This document shows, piece after piece, positions 41,042 through 49,659 of a stretch of 64,000 bases of DNA. Under the pieces are notes generated by a model. It ran no database searches, was not told the origin of the DNA, and was given only the letters and a program-made list of their open reading frames with translations. The first letter of the stretch is position 1, and each line of letters begins with the position of its first letter. Made by a program: the position numbers and the translations under genes. This DNA comes from Cellulomonas cellasea (GTDB lineage Bacteria; Actinomycetota; Actinomycetes; Actinomycetales; Cellulomonadaceae), in assembly GCF_006538745.1 (NCBI RefSeq), contig NZ_BJLR01000009.1, forward strand, positions 326,198 through 390,197, given 5' to 3'.

Positions 41042-42118
41042 ATGCACACCTCGAAGCAGAACGACTCCTCCCGACCCCGCGTCGTGGTCCTCGGTGCGGG
41101 CTACGCCGGTCTGATGGCTGCGCTGCGGGCGGCCGCCGGTGCGGCCGTGACCGTCGTCTCCCCGACCTCGGAGCTGACCGAGCGGGTGCGGCAGCACGAG
41201 CTGGCGGCGGGCCGGCCGAGCATCTCCCACCCCCTGGCGCCGCTCCTGGCTCCCCGGGGGGTGGCGCACGTGCCCGGACGGGCCACGAGCATCGACACCG
41301 CGCGGCGGACCGTCACGACCGACGACGGACGCGTGCACGCCTACGACCGGCTGGTGTACGCCCTCGGCAGTCGCACCCGCGGGCCCGCCGGGGACCGCGA
41401 CGGCAGGGTGTTCACCTCCGAGACCGCGGAGAGCACGAGGAAGCGCCTGGCTGACGGCCCCGGGAAGGTCGTCGTCGTCGGCGGGGGCGCGACAGGCATC
41501 GAGACCGCGACGGAGCTGGCCGAGCGGACGGGCTGGGCGGTCGAGCTGCACACGGCGGGCACCGTGGGCCCGTCGCTGTCGGCGAGGGGGCGGGCGCACG
41601 TCCGCACCGTGCTCGACCGGCTGGGCGTCGGCCTGACCGAGGGCGTCACGGTGGCCCCCGACGACATCGACGCCGACGTCGTCGTGTGGAACGCCTCCCT
41701 GGTGGCCGCGACCGAGCTCGCCGCGGACGCCGGCCTGCGGGTCGGGCCCGACGGGCGCATCGTCGTCGACGAGCTCCTCCGCTCGGTGTCCCACCCGGAC
41801 GTCTACGCCGCCGGTGACGCGGCGGCGGCCTGGTCGGCCGGGGCGGGGACCTTGCGGATGGCCTGCGCCACGGCCCTCCCGACCGGCGCACGCGCCGGAC
41901 GCAACGTGGCCGCCGAGCTCTCGGGACGGGACCCGGCGCCGCTGCAGTTCCGGTACTGGGTCCAGTGCCTGAGCCTCGGCCGCGACGACGGCCTCGTCCA
42001 GGTGGTCGGCAGGGACGACAGCCCGAGGGACGTCGTCCTCACGGGCCGCCCGGCTGCCGCGGTCAAGGAGCAGGTGGTCCGCTCCACGGTCCGCGCCGTG
42101 CGGTGGGCGGCGCGCTGA
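41042..42118 (+). CDS. FAD-dependent pyridine nucleotide-disulfide oxidoreductase (NDH-2-like)
   Basis: The 358-residue flavoprotein has an FAD-binding motif VVVLGAGYAGLMAALRA, a second nucleotide motif VVVVGGGATGIETATELAER for NAD(P)H, and DVYAAGDAAAAWS, the conserved GD motif for FAD. It lacks a C-terminal membrane helix that type II NADH dehydrogenases often have; the ending DGLVQVVGRDDSPRDVVLTG is like that family. It could be an NADH:quinone or NADH:flavin oxidoreductase. The ECF41-like promoter in front would place it in a small regulon with the CMD gene at 26215. Confidence 0.88.
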   Translation: MHTSKQNDSSRPRVVVLGAGYAGLMAALRAAAGAAVTVVSPTSELTERVRQHELAAGRPSISHPLAPLLAPRGVAHVPGRATSIDTARRTVTTDDGRVHAYDRLVYALGSRTRGPAGDRDGRVFTSETAESTRKRLADGPGKVVVVGGGATGIETATELAERTGWAVELHTAGTVGPSLSARGRAHVRTVLDRLGVGLTEGVTVAPDDIDADVVVWNASLVAATELAADAGLRVGPDGRIVVDELLRSVSHPDVYAAGDAAAAWSAGAGTLRMACATALPTGARAGRNVAAELSGRDPAPLQFRYWVQCLSLGRDDGLVQVVGRDDSPRDVVLTGRPAAAVKEQVVRSTVRAVRWAAR

Positions 42119-42175
42119 GCACCCGCTCCGCCATCGGCGGCACGCCGCTCAGCGGGCTCGCGACCCGGCTGGACG

Positions 42176-42577
42176 TCACGCCTCAGCGCCGGGCTCCCCG
42201 CCGCGCTCGATGACGTACGCCGCGAGCGCGTCGGGCACCGGGTCCACACCCGGACCGCCCGCGTCGAGCCACCCCGCGAGCAGCCCGGTGAGCTCGTCGC
42301 CCGCCACGCGCTCGAACCAGACCGGGCGGCCGCCGGCCGTGCGGCGGGCGTCCCCGCTCGGGCGGGCGACGACGACGTCCCCGCGCTCGCACTCGTCGAG
42401 GCACTCCGCGAGCGTGAGCTGCGCGGTGCCGCGGGCCGCGAGCGCCCGGAGCCGGGCCAGCTGACCGCCGTCGAGGGCGTCGCCCGACCCGAGGGTCTCG
42501 CCCGCGCACAGGCTGCACGCGGTCAGCCCCGGGACGGCACCCGGGGGCCGCGTCCCGCACGCACGCTCGCTCGTCAC
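42176..42577 (-). CDS. (2Fe-2S) ferredoxin-domain protein
   Basis: From GTG 42577 the product has 133 residues. It has a thioredoxin-like ferredoxin pattern with four Cys: ACSLCAGE (two), then after about 40 residues CLDECERGDVVVARPS (two), the spacing of the thioredoxin-like (2Fe-2S) ferredoxin domain. A further Cys (RACGTRP) is near the start. It would carry electrons in the cytoplasm, partner unknown. It is divergent from the GNAT gene at 42761 with a 183-base spacer holding two imperfect copies of GACGGTT-n-CCCCGGCG. Confidence 0.78.
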   Translation of the reverse strand: MTSERACGTRPPGAVPGLTACSLCAGETLGSGDALDGGQLARLRALAARGTAQLTLAECLDECERGDVVVARPSGDARRTAGGRPVWFERVAGDELTGLLAGWLDAGGPGVDPVPDALAAYVIERGGEPGAEA

Positions 42578-42760
42578 GCCGTCGAGGATAGGTCGCGTCC
42601 CGGGCGGCTCGGGCGGACCCCGGCGGGACGGGCCCGCGGGGCGGGTGCGACGGTTACCCCGGCGTGCGGTGAGACGGTTCCCCCGGCGCGCGCGAGCAGC
42701 CGACGGCGTCGCCACGCAATGCGCTCGACCGGCGCCGCGGAGCGGTGCCACGCTCGCAGG

Positions 42761-43882
42761 ATGACGTCGTGGTCGGTGGTCGAGGCGGTCCTCCCGGCGG
42801 GGGTCGAGGACCGCGCGGCTGGCGCGGTCGTCGGCGCGCACCGGCTGAACGCCGAGACGCAGCGGCGCACCTGGGGGCACGACGACTTCGTCGAGCCCGT
42901 CGAGCACTGGCTCGGGACGCTGCGGGGCCAGGAGTACACCGAGCGCATCGTGCTCGTCGCCGTCCCCGCGGCCTCCGCGGACCGGCGCCCCGAGGACCTC
43001 ACCGCCGACGACGTCGCGGGCGCCGCGGTGGTCGAGCTCCCCCGCACGAGCAACCCCCGCCTCGCCGAGCTCGACGTCTGGGCCGACCCGGACCGCCTGC
43101 GCCAGGGCATCGGCACGGCGCTCGTCGACGCCGCCGAGCGCGTCGCGGCCCGGCGCGGCCGCACGACCGTCCACGGCATGACGTACCACCGCGGCGAGCC
43201 GCCCGAGGGGCACCCGGACGCGCTCGCCGCGGCGTCGGGCAGCGGCCGCCTCGACGGCTCCGTCCCGGGCGTCGCGTTCGCGGCCCACCGGGGGTACCGG
43301 CCCGAGCAGGCCGAGCGGTACAGCGTGCTCGACGTGCCGCTCGACGCCGCCGTCCTCGCGCGCCACCTCGACGGTGCCGCCGCGGCCGCCGGCCCGGGAT
43401 ACCGCCTGCACTCGTGGACCGACCGCACGCCCGACGCCTGGCTCGACGACGTCGGCGTGCTGCTCACGCGCATGAGCACCGACGTCCCGCTCGCGGACCT
43501 GGACGTCGAGGAGGACCCGTGGGACGCGGCGCGCGTGCGCTACGGCGAGGACCTCGCGGCGGCGAGCGGCCGGGGGTACGTGGTGACGGTCGCCGAGCAC
43601 GTGCCGAGCGGACGGCTCGTCGCCCTCACGCGGATCGAGCATCCCGCGGCGCAGCCGGAGTGCGCCTGGCAGGAGGACACGCTCGTGCTCCGGGAGCACC
43701 GCGGGCACCGGCTCGGGATGCTCGTCAAGGCGGCGAACCTGCGCACGCTCGCGCACGAGCGCCCCGCGACCCGGCGCGTGCACACCTGGAACGCCGAGGA
43801 GAACGGGCACATGCTCGCGATCAACGTCGCGCTCGGGTTCCGCCCCGCGGGGGTCTACGCGAGCTGGCAGCGCCGGTCCTGA
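42761..43882 (+). CDS. tandem GNAT acetyltransferase
   Basis: From ATG 42761 the product has 373 residues and two GNAT-like halves. The first (about 20-190) has LAELDVWADPDRLRQGIGTALVDA with the R-Q-G-I-G acetyl-CoA loop; the second (about 200-373) has EDTLVLREHRGHRLGMLVKAA with R-G-H-R-L-G and ENGHMLAINVALGF. This duplicated build is found in mycothiol synthase-like and related actinobacterial proteins, but the key mycothiol residues cannot be assigned. Substrate unknown. It converges with the GMC oxidoreductase, with seven bases between stops. Confidence 0.88.
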   Translation: MTSWSVVEAVLPAGVEDRAAGAVVGAHRLNAETQRRTWGHDDFVEPVEHWLGTLRGQEYTERIVLVAVPAASADRRPEDLTADDVAGAAVVELPRTSNPRLAELDVWADPDRLRQGIGTALVDAAERVAARRGRTTVHGMTYHRGEPPEGHPDALAAASGSGRLDGSVPGVAFAAHRGYRPEQAERYSVLDVPLDAAVLARHLDGAAAAAGPGYRLHSWTDRTPDAWLDDVGVLLTRMSTDVPLADLDVEEDPWDAARVRYGEDLAAASGRGYVVTVAEHVPSGRLVALTRIEHPAAQPECAWQEDTLVLREHRGHRLGMLVKAANLRTLAHERPATRRVHTWNAEENGHMLAINVALGFRPAGVYASWQRRS

Positions 43883-43889
43883 CGCGTCG

Positions 43890-45689
43890 TCACGCCCCGA
43901 CCGCACCGGCGGACGACGGCCGTCCCGCGCCCGCATCCTCCCGCCGCACGCGCAGCGCCCCCGGCGCACCCGCCGGCACCGCCGGGCGCCCCGGCGGCAC
44001 GGGCTCGACCCGCACGTACGGCTCGCCCTGCGCCGGGCGCGGGTCCACCCCGCCGCGCTCGGGCCACAGCGACACCGCACGCTCGGCCTGCGCGGCGATC
44101 GTGAGCGACGGGTTGACGCCGAGGTTCGCGGTCACGGCGGCGCCGTCGAGCACGTGCAGCGTCGGGTACCCGTGCACGCGCTGGTACGGGTCGAGGACCC
44201 CGTCCTCGGGGGTCGCGCCGATCGGGCAGCCGCCGAGGAAGTGCGCGGTCATCGGCATCGCGGCGAGGTCGCCGACGCTGCCGCCGGCGACGCCGCCGAG
44301 CTCGTCGGCCAGGAGCGCCGCGGTGGCATGGGCCTGCGGGATCCACGTGGGGTTGGGCTCGCCGCTGCCCTGCCGCGACGTGAGCCGGCGCCGGCCGACC
44401 GGGAGCGGGACGCCGAGCAGGCGCGGCGCGAGGGAGGTGGTCAGGGAGTTGTCGAGCGACTGCATGACGAGCGCGATCGTCGTCCGCTCGCTCCACCGGT
44501 ACGGCGTGAGCGCGCGCACGGTCGTCGCCGGCCGGGTCGCGAGGCCGCGCGCGAGCGTGCCGAGCCAGCCGCCGACCCGGCGCAGCGCGGTGCCGCCCGG
44601 GACGAGCGCGGTCTGCAGCAGCGCCATCGCGTTCGAGCCGCGCCCGTAGCGGACGGCCTCGACGTGGGTGGCGTCGTCGACGAAGAACGACGACGTGATC
44701 GCGACGCCCGTCGAGAGGTCGCGCGCCGGGTCGACGTGCGGCGCGCTCGCGCCGACGAGCGCCTCGGAGTTGGTCCGCGTGAGCTCGCCGAGGCGCGGGG
44801 ACAGGGCGGGCAGCGTGCCGCTCGCGCGCATCCGGTGCAGCAGCGTCTGCGTGCCGTACGTGCCGGCCGCGAGCACGACGTGGCCCGCGTGCCAGGTCGA
44901 GCCGCCGCGGTAGGTCCGACGCCCGGGCCCGTCGCCGCCCAGCAGCCGCCCGAGCCGCCCGCCGGTCGCCCGGGCGGTGACCTCCCAGCCGCCGCCCGGG
45001 AGCGGCGCGAGGCCGGTCACGGTCGTCAGCGGCTCGACGTGCACGCCCGCGCGCTCCGCGAGGTGCAGGTAGTTCTTCGTCAGGGTGTTCTTCGCGCCGA
45101 CCCGGCACCCCGTCATGCACGAGCCGCACTGCGTGCAGCCCGCGCGCGCGGGGCCGGCGCCCCCGAAGAAGGGGTCGGGCACCGCCGCGCCGGGCTCCCC
45201 GAACAGCACGCCGACGTCGGTCGGCCGCACGGTCCCCTCCTGCCCGAGCCGGGTCGCGACCCGCCGCAGCAGCGCGTCCGCGGGCGTCACGGCAGGGTTG
45301 CGGGTCACGCCGAGCATGCGCGCCGCCTGGTCGTAGTGCGGCGCGAGCTCGTCCTCCCAGTCGGTGATCGACGCCCACTGCGGGTCCTCGTAGAACGCGC
45401 GCAGCGGCCGGTACAGCGTCGTGCCGTAGACCAGCGAGCCGCCTCCCACACCGGCCCCGGCGAGCACGAGCGAGTCCCGCAGCAGGTGGATCCGCTGGAT
45501 GCCGAAGCAGCCGAGCGCCGGCGCCCACAGGAACGTGCGCAGGTGCCACGACGTGCGGAAGTCCTCGTCGGCGAACCGCCGCCCGGCCTCGAGGACCGCG
45601 ACCCGGTAGCCCTTCTCGGCGAGGCGCAGCGCGGCGACGGAGCCACCGAAGCCCGAGCCCACGACGACGACGTCGTACCGCTGCACCAT
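43890..45689 (-). CDS. GMC-type FAD oxidoreductase with Cys-rich insert
   Basis: From ATG 45689 (MVQRYDVVVVG) the product has 599 residues. The FAD motif VVVGSGFGGSVAALRLAEKG, then AGAGVGGGSLVYGTTLY and the C-terminal GMC end PTLHVLDGAAVTANLGVNPS are clear, like cholesterol-oxidase-type proteins. A ferredoxin-like Cys cluster, CTQCGSCMTGCRVGAKNTL, lies at about residue 200. A low-complexity Pro/Gly/Ala tail of about 45 residues ends the protein. No signal peptide; the enzyme is likely cytoplasmic or peripheral. Substrate (a sterol, alcohol or polyol) cannot be told. Divergent from the SpoIIE-type phosphatase gene. Confidence 0.9.
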   Translation of the reverse strand: MVQRYDVVVVGSGFGGSVAALRLAEKGYRVAVLEAGRRFADEDFRTSWHLRTFLWAPALGCFGIQRIHLLRDSLVLAGAGVGGGSLVYGTTLYRPLRAFYEDPQWASITDWEDELAPHYDQAARMLGVTRNPAVTPADALLRRVATRLGQEGTVRPTDVGVLFGEPGAAVPDPFFGGAGPARAGCTQCGSCMTGCRVGAKNTLTKNYLHLAERAGVHVEPLTTVTGLAPLPGGGWEVTARATGGRLGRLLGGDGPGRRTYRGGSTWHAGHVVLAAGTYGTQTLLHRMRASGTLPALSPRLGELTRTNSEALVGASAPHVDPARDLSTGVAITSSFFVDDATHVEAVRYGRGSNAMALLQTALVPGGTALRRVGGWLGTLARGLATRPATTVRALTPYRWSERTTIALVMQSLDNSLTTSLAPRLLGVPLPVGRRRLTSRQGSGEPNPTWIPQAHATAALLADELGGVAGGSVGDLAAMPMTAHFLGGCPIGATPEDGVLDPYQRVHGYPTLHVLDGAAVTANLGVNPSLTIAAQAERAVSLWPERGGVDPRPAQGEPYVRVEPVPPGRPAVPAGAPGALRVRREDAGAGRPSSAGAVGA

Positions 45690-45793
45690 CCGCGCATCGT
45701 GGCACACGCTCGTCGGCACACCCGCCACGTGGAACACCGACCACCTGGACGGCCGTACGAGGTGCGGCGCGCTGTCGCGGCTTACGCTGAGCC

Positions 45794-47419
45794 GTGCCCG
45801 ACACGTGGTTGGCCCGCGCGACGGGCACGACGCCCACCGGCGTCCTCGCGCGCTCCGTGGACTGGGCGTCGACGCCGATCGGCTCCCCGAGGTCCTGGCC
45901 GCGTGACCTGCGCGCCGCCGTGCGGATCTGCTTCAGCACCGAGTTCCCCGTCTTCGTCGCCTGGGGACCGGAGCGGACCATGATCTACAACGAGGGCTAC
46001 AGCCGGATGCTGGGGACCACGAAGCACCCCGGCGCGATGGGCGCCCCGATGGCCGACGTCTGGGCGGACATCTGGGACTCGGTGGGCCCGCTCGTCGACA
46101 CCGTGACGTCCACCGGCAGGTCGCTGTTCTTCGAGGACATGCGCCTCCTGACCGATCGGTCCGGGTTCCTCGAGGAGGCCGCGTTCACGTTCTCCTACAG
46201 CGCTCTGCGCGACGACCGCGACGAGCTCGCCGGCATGCTCTGCATCGTGGGCGAGACCACGGACCGCGTCGTCGCGAGCCGGCGGTTCGAGACGCTCGGC
46301 ACGCTCTCGACGAGCCTGCACCGGGTCAAGCTCGACATCGAGCTGACCGCCAAGGTGGCCGCCGACGTGCTCCGGGAGAGTCCCGACGTCACGCACGCCG
46401 AGGTGCACCTGTGCACGTCGGGCGGCCTCACCGAGCTGCTCTCGACGCACCCCGGGCCCGACGGCGGCGCCCCGGGGACCGGCCCGGTGCCGCGCGAGGT
46501 GCTCGAGCGCGTGTGCGCCTCGCGCGTGGCCGAGCGGTTCGGCACCACCCTCGTCGAGCCCGTCTCCGCGGTGCTCGGCGACGCGCCCGTCGGCGTCGTC
46601 GCGCTCACGGGCAACCCGCTGCGCCCCGACGACGAGGCGCAGCAGCTGTTCCTGCACCTCGTGGCCGCGTCGCTGGGCAACGCGCTCGCGGTGGCGCTCA
46701 CGCACCAGAAGCAGGTCGACGACCTGCAGACCGTCTCCTCGGCGCTCCAGGCCGCGATGCTGCCCGCGGACCCGGGGTCGCCGGGCTGGCACACGCGCTA
46801 CCGGCCCGCGGACGACCGGCTGGCCGTCGGCGGTGACTGGTACGACGTCGTGCCGCTCGGCAGCGGGCGGTTCGGGCTCGTCGTGGGCGACTGCGTGGGG
46901 CACGGCCTCGGCGCCGCGGCCGTCATGGGCCAGCTCCGCAGCGCCGCCCGCGCGCTGCTGCTCCAGGACCTGTCGCCCGCCGCGACGCTCGACGGGCTCG
47001 ACCGGTTCGCCTCGACGCTCCCCGGCGCGGAGTGCGCGAGCGTCGTGTGCGCGGTCGTCGACGAGCAGGCCCGCACGGTCACGTACTCGAAGGCCGGCCA
47101 CCCGCCGCCGCTCGTGCTGTCCGCGACCGGGCCCCGCTGGCTCGAGGACGGCACGGGCACGCTCCTGGGGCTCGCCCCGGGCCCGCGCCCGGAGGCCACC
47201 GCGACGTTCGAGCGCGGGGAGACCCTCGTGCTCTACACGGACGGGCTCGTCGAGCGCCGCGACGAGGGGCTCGACGACGGCCTCGCGCGGCTGGCCCGGA
47301 TCGCGGCCGCCACCGTGGCGGAGCGGCCGGTCGACCAGCTGGGCGACCTCCTGATCGGCACGATGCTCGACGTGGGTGCCCGCGACGACGTCGCGCTCGT
47401 GGTCTACGAGGCCCGCTGA
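45794..47419 (+). CDS. PAS/GAF-sensor SpoIIE-type protein phosphatase
   Basis: The 541-residue protein starts at GTG 45794. The first 130 residues form a PAS-like domain (VRICFSTEFPVFVAWGPERT, then MIYNEGYSRMLG). A GAF-like region follows to about 310. The C-terminal PP2C-type phosphatase (SpoIIE) domain has GGDWYDVVPLGSGRFGLVVG, then DCVGHGLGAAAVMGQL with the metal-binding Asp, and late GLVERRDEGLDDGLARL. It would dephosphorylate an anti-sigma antagonist. The RsbW-like ATPase gene at 12443 is a formal candidate partner, but no link is shown. Confidence 0.92.
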   Translation: MPDTWLARATGTTPTGVLARSVDWASTPIGSPRSWPRDLRAAVRICFSTEFPVFVAWGPERTMIYNEGYSRMLGTTKHPGAMGAPMADVWADIWDSVGPLVDTVTSTGRSLFFEDMRLLTDRSGFLEEAAFTFSYSALRDDRDELAGMLCIVGETTDRVVASRRFETLGTLSTSLHRVKLDIELTAKVAADVLRESPDVTHAEVHLCTSGGLTELLSTHPGPDGGAPGTGPVPREVLERVCASRVAERFGTTLVEPVSAVLGDAPVGVVALTGNPLRPDDEAQQLFLHLVAASLGNALAVALTHQKQVDDLQTVSSALQAAMLPADPGSPGWHTRYRPADDRLAVGGDWYDVVPLGSGRFGLVVGDCVGHGLGAAAVMGQLRSAARALLLQDLSPAATLDGLDRFASTLPGAECASVVCAVVDEQARTVTYSKAGHPPPLVLSATGPRWLEDGTGTLLGLAPGPRPEATATFERGETLVLYTDGLVERRDEGLDDGLARLARIAAATVAERPVDQLGDLLIGTMLDVGARDDVALVVYEAR

Positions 47420-47482
47420 CGGCGCCTGCGTCCGGGACCTCCGCCGGTCGCCGCCCCGCACCCCGTGGGGCAGTCTTCGAGG

Positions 47483-48127
47483 ATGGACCCCGCCGACCTG
47501 GCCGCCGAGCTCGCTCCCGGGCGGGCGTCGGTGCGGGCCGCGGCGCGCGTGCTGTCGAGCGCGCTGCGCGGGGACCCCGGCTTCTCGCACGTGCTCCCCG
47601 AGCCGCACGTCCGGCGCAGCGCGCTCGACGCGATCCACCGGGTCGGGCTGACCGACGGCCTGCGCCACGGGCGGGTGCTCGGGGTGCACGACGACGCGGG
47701 GGTCGCGGGCGTCGCCGTCTGGTACCCGCCGGGCGCCTACCCGATGTCCACGCTGCGCAAGCTCCGCACGCTCGGGCCGCTCGTGCCCGTCGCGCTGGCG
47801 CACCCGCGGCGGACGGCGGCCCTGGCACGGCTCGGGTCGGCCGTCGAGGCGGGCCTGCGCGACGCCGTGCCGCGCGAGGGGGCGTGGTACCTGGAGGTCC
47901 TGGGGGTGCGGCCCGACGCGCAGCGCCGGGGGCACGGCCGCCGGCTGCTCGCGCCCGTGCTCGCGGACGCCGACCGGACCGGGGCCTCGTGCTACCTCGA
48001 GACCTCGCGCGAGGAGAACGTCCGGTACTACGAGGGCTTCGGCTTCCGGGTGGTCGGCGAGATCACGGCGCTGCGGCCGCACGGGCCGGTCGAGACGCAG
48101 ATGCTGCGGGCGCCGCGGAGCGGGTGA
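47483..48127 (+). CDS. GNAT family N-acetyltransferase
   Basis: From ATG 47483 the product has 214 residues: helical start, then VLGVHDDAGVAGVAVWYPPG, and the acetyl-CoA site WYLEVLGVRPDAQRRGHGRRLL with the R-R-G-H-G loop, followed by YLETSREENVRYYEGFGFRV. It matches the common actinobacterial GNAT type acting on unknown amines or toxins. CGAGG before the start is a weak ribosome site. It is likely independent of the phosphatase gene 63 bases upstream, though cotranscription is possible. Confidence 0.88.
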   Translation: MDPADLAAELAPGRASVRAAARVLSSALRGDPGFSHVLPEPHVRRSALDAIHRVGLTDGLRHGRVLGVHDDAGVAGVAVWYPPGAYPMSTLRKLRTLGPLVPVALAHPRRTAALARLGSAVEAGLRDAVPREGAWYLEVLGVRPDAQRRGHGRRLLAPVLADADRTGASCYLETSREENVRYYEGFGFRVVGEITALRPHGPVETQMLRAPRSG

Positions 48128-48209
48128 GCCGCTGCCGCCGGCGCTGCGGAGCGGGTGTGCCGCCCGACGGCGCCGCGGTCAGCGCGTGCGCCGGGCCGGG
48201 CGCCGTGGG

Positions 48210-48572
48210 TCAGCGCGCGCTCGTGCCCGCGTGCCGCAAGACGTCCGCGAGCGCGCCGAGCGCCCCCGGGACGACCGTGTAGTACGCCCACACCCCCCGC
48301 TTCTCACGCGTGAGGATGCCGGCCTTGACCAGGGTCGACAGGTGGTGCGAGACGGTCGGCTGCGCGAGGCCGACGACGTCGTTGAGGTCGCACGCGCACA
48401 CCGCCTCGGCGCTCGACGCGATGTGCGACAGCAGCTGGAGGCGCGCCGGGTCGGCGAGCGCCTTGAGGATGCGGGCGAGGTTCTCGGCGTCGTCGCGGGC
48501 GAGCGTCCCCTCGTCGAGCGGGGTGCAGCAGGCGGTGACGTCGAGGACGGGAAGCAGCGTGGGAGCACTCAC
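48210..48572 (-). CDS. arsR: ArsR-family metalloid-responsive repressor
   Basis: From GTG 48572 the product has 120 residues. The ArsR winged helix is ARILKALADPARLQLLSHIA, then CACDLNDVVGLAQPTVSHHL with the C-x-C-D-L arsenite-binding motif at the start of the recognition region, and KAGILTREKRGVWAYYTV for the wing. An N-terminal CC pair (TACCTP) could supply a third As(III) ligand. It is divergent from arsM and would repress both until arsenite binds. Two ATTGA/ATCGA-type dyads lie in the 120-base spacer. Confidence 0.92.
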   Translation of the reverse strand: MSAPTLLPVLDVTACCTPLDEGTLARDDAENLARILKALADPARLQLLSHIASSAEAVCACDLNDVVGLAQPTVSHHLSTLVKAGILTREKRGVWAYYTVVPGALGALADVLRHAGTSAR

Positions 48573-48592
48573 GGGTCGATCGTGCCTCAGAT

Positions 48593-48644
48593 ATTGACAT
48601 CTGTCGATCCTTGCTCCATCGTTCAGACATCGACGCATATCAAT
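48593..48644. promoter_or_regulatory. two ArsR-type operators between arsR and arsM
   Basis: ATTGACATCTGTCGAT (48593-48608) has arms ATTGACA/TGTCGAT with one mismatch. ATCGACGCATATCAAT (48629-48644) is a looser copy. AT-rich half-sites with 4-6 base centres are typical of ArsR-family binding. They lie between the divergent starts at 48572 and 48693. Confidence 0.65.
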
Positions 48645-48692
48645 GCGTTGCCGTAGCGGGCCCCCGGGACCCGACCGACCGTGGAGGACGAC

Positions 48693-49577
48693 ATGACCGA
48701 GAACCTCGTCGAGCAGGTACGCAACCGTTACGCGGAGGCGGCGCTCGCCGTGAGCCGCAGCGGCGCCCCGCAGGCCGGTGACGCGTGCTGCGCCGGGGCC
48801 CGGGCCGGAGCGGCGGAGCCGTGCTGCGGCACGGCCGCGGACCTGACGGCCGGGAGCTGCTGCTCGACGGGCAGCGCCGTCGCCGAGACCGCCGGCTCCC
48901 CCGCCGCCGCGTCGTGCTGCGGCACCGCGCAGGCCCTCGAGACCGGCGACCAGTTCGGCGGCGCGCTCTACGACGCCGACGACGCGGCCGCCCTGCCCGA
49001 GGCGGCGTTCCTCGCGTCGCTCGGCTGCGGCAACCCGACGGCCGTCGCCGACCTGCGGGCCGGGGAGCGCGTGCTCGACCTCGGCTCGGGCGGCGGCATC
49101 GACGTGCTGCTGTCCGCGCGGCGTGTGGGCCCGACCGGCTTCGCGTACGGCGTCGACATGACCCCCGAGATGCTCGACCTCGCGCGCAGCAACGCCGCGA
49201 CCGCGGGCGCGACGAACGTCGAGTTCCTCGAGGGCCGCATCGAGGCCGTCCCGCTGCCCGACGCCGCGGTCGACGTCGTCATCTCCAACTGCGTCGTCAA
49301 CCTGTCCGTCGACAAGCCGGCCGTCCTCTCGGAGGTGTTCCGCGTGCTCGTCCCCGGCGGCCGCGTCGGCATCTCCGACGTCGTCGCCGACGACGACGTG
49401 ACCCCGGAGCAGCGCGCCGAGCGCGGCAGCTACGTCGGGTGCATCGCGGGGGCGCTCTCGCGCCAGGAGTACCTGGACGGCCTCGCGGCGGCGGGCTTCA
49501 CCGACGCGAGCGTGACGTTCACGCACGAGGTGGCTCCCGGTCTGCACGGCGCGATCGTCCGGGCGGTCAAGCCGTAG
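48693..49577 (+). CDS. arsM: arsenite S-adenosylmethionine methyltransferase
   Basis: From ATG 48693, with GGAGGA upstream, the product has 294 residues. The SAM-binding motif is RVLDLGSGGGIDVLLSARRVG; GVDMTPEMLDLARSNA and ISNCVVNLSVDKPAV also match ArsM, and the Cys in SNCVVNL is a conserved arsenic ligand. SYVGCIAGALS supplies a further conserved Cys. An extended N-terminus holds four Cys-Cys pairs between residues about 30 and 75, spaced 12-20 apart. The enzyme methylates As(III), producing volatile or less toxic forms. Divergent from arsR and controlled by it. No arsenite efflux or reductase gene is adjacent. Confidence 0.93.
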   Translation: MTENLVEQVRNRYAEAALAVSRSGAPQAGDACCAGARAGAAEPCCGTAADLTAGSCCSTGSAVAETAGSPAAASCCGTAQALETGDQFGGALYDADDAAALPEAAFLASLGCGNPTAVADLRAGERVLDLGSGGGIDVLLSARRVGPTGFAYGVDMTPEMLDLARSNAATAGATNVEFLEGRIEAVPLPDAAVDVVISNCVVNLSVDKPAVLSEVFRVLVPGGRVGISDVVADDDVTPEQRAERGSYVGCIAGALSRQEYLDGLAAAGFTDASVTFTHEVAPGLHGAIVRAVKP

Positions 49578-49659
49578 CCCGGGTGGCGTGCGTCGGCCCG
49601 TCGCGGGTGGCGCGGTAGCCTCCCCGCGTCGGACCACGCAGCGACAGCCAGGGGGCTCC

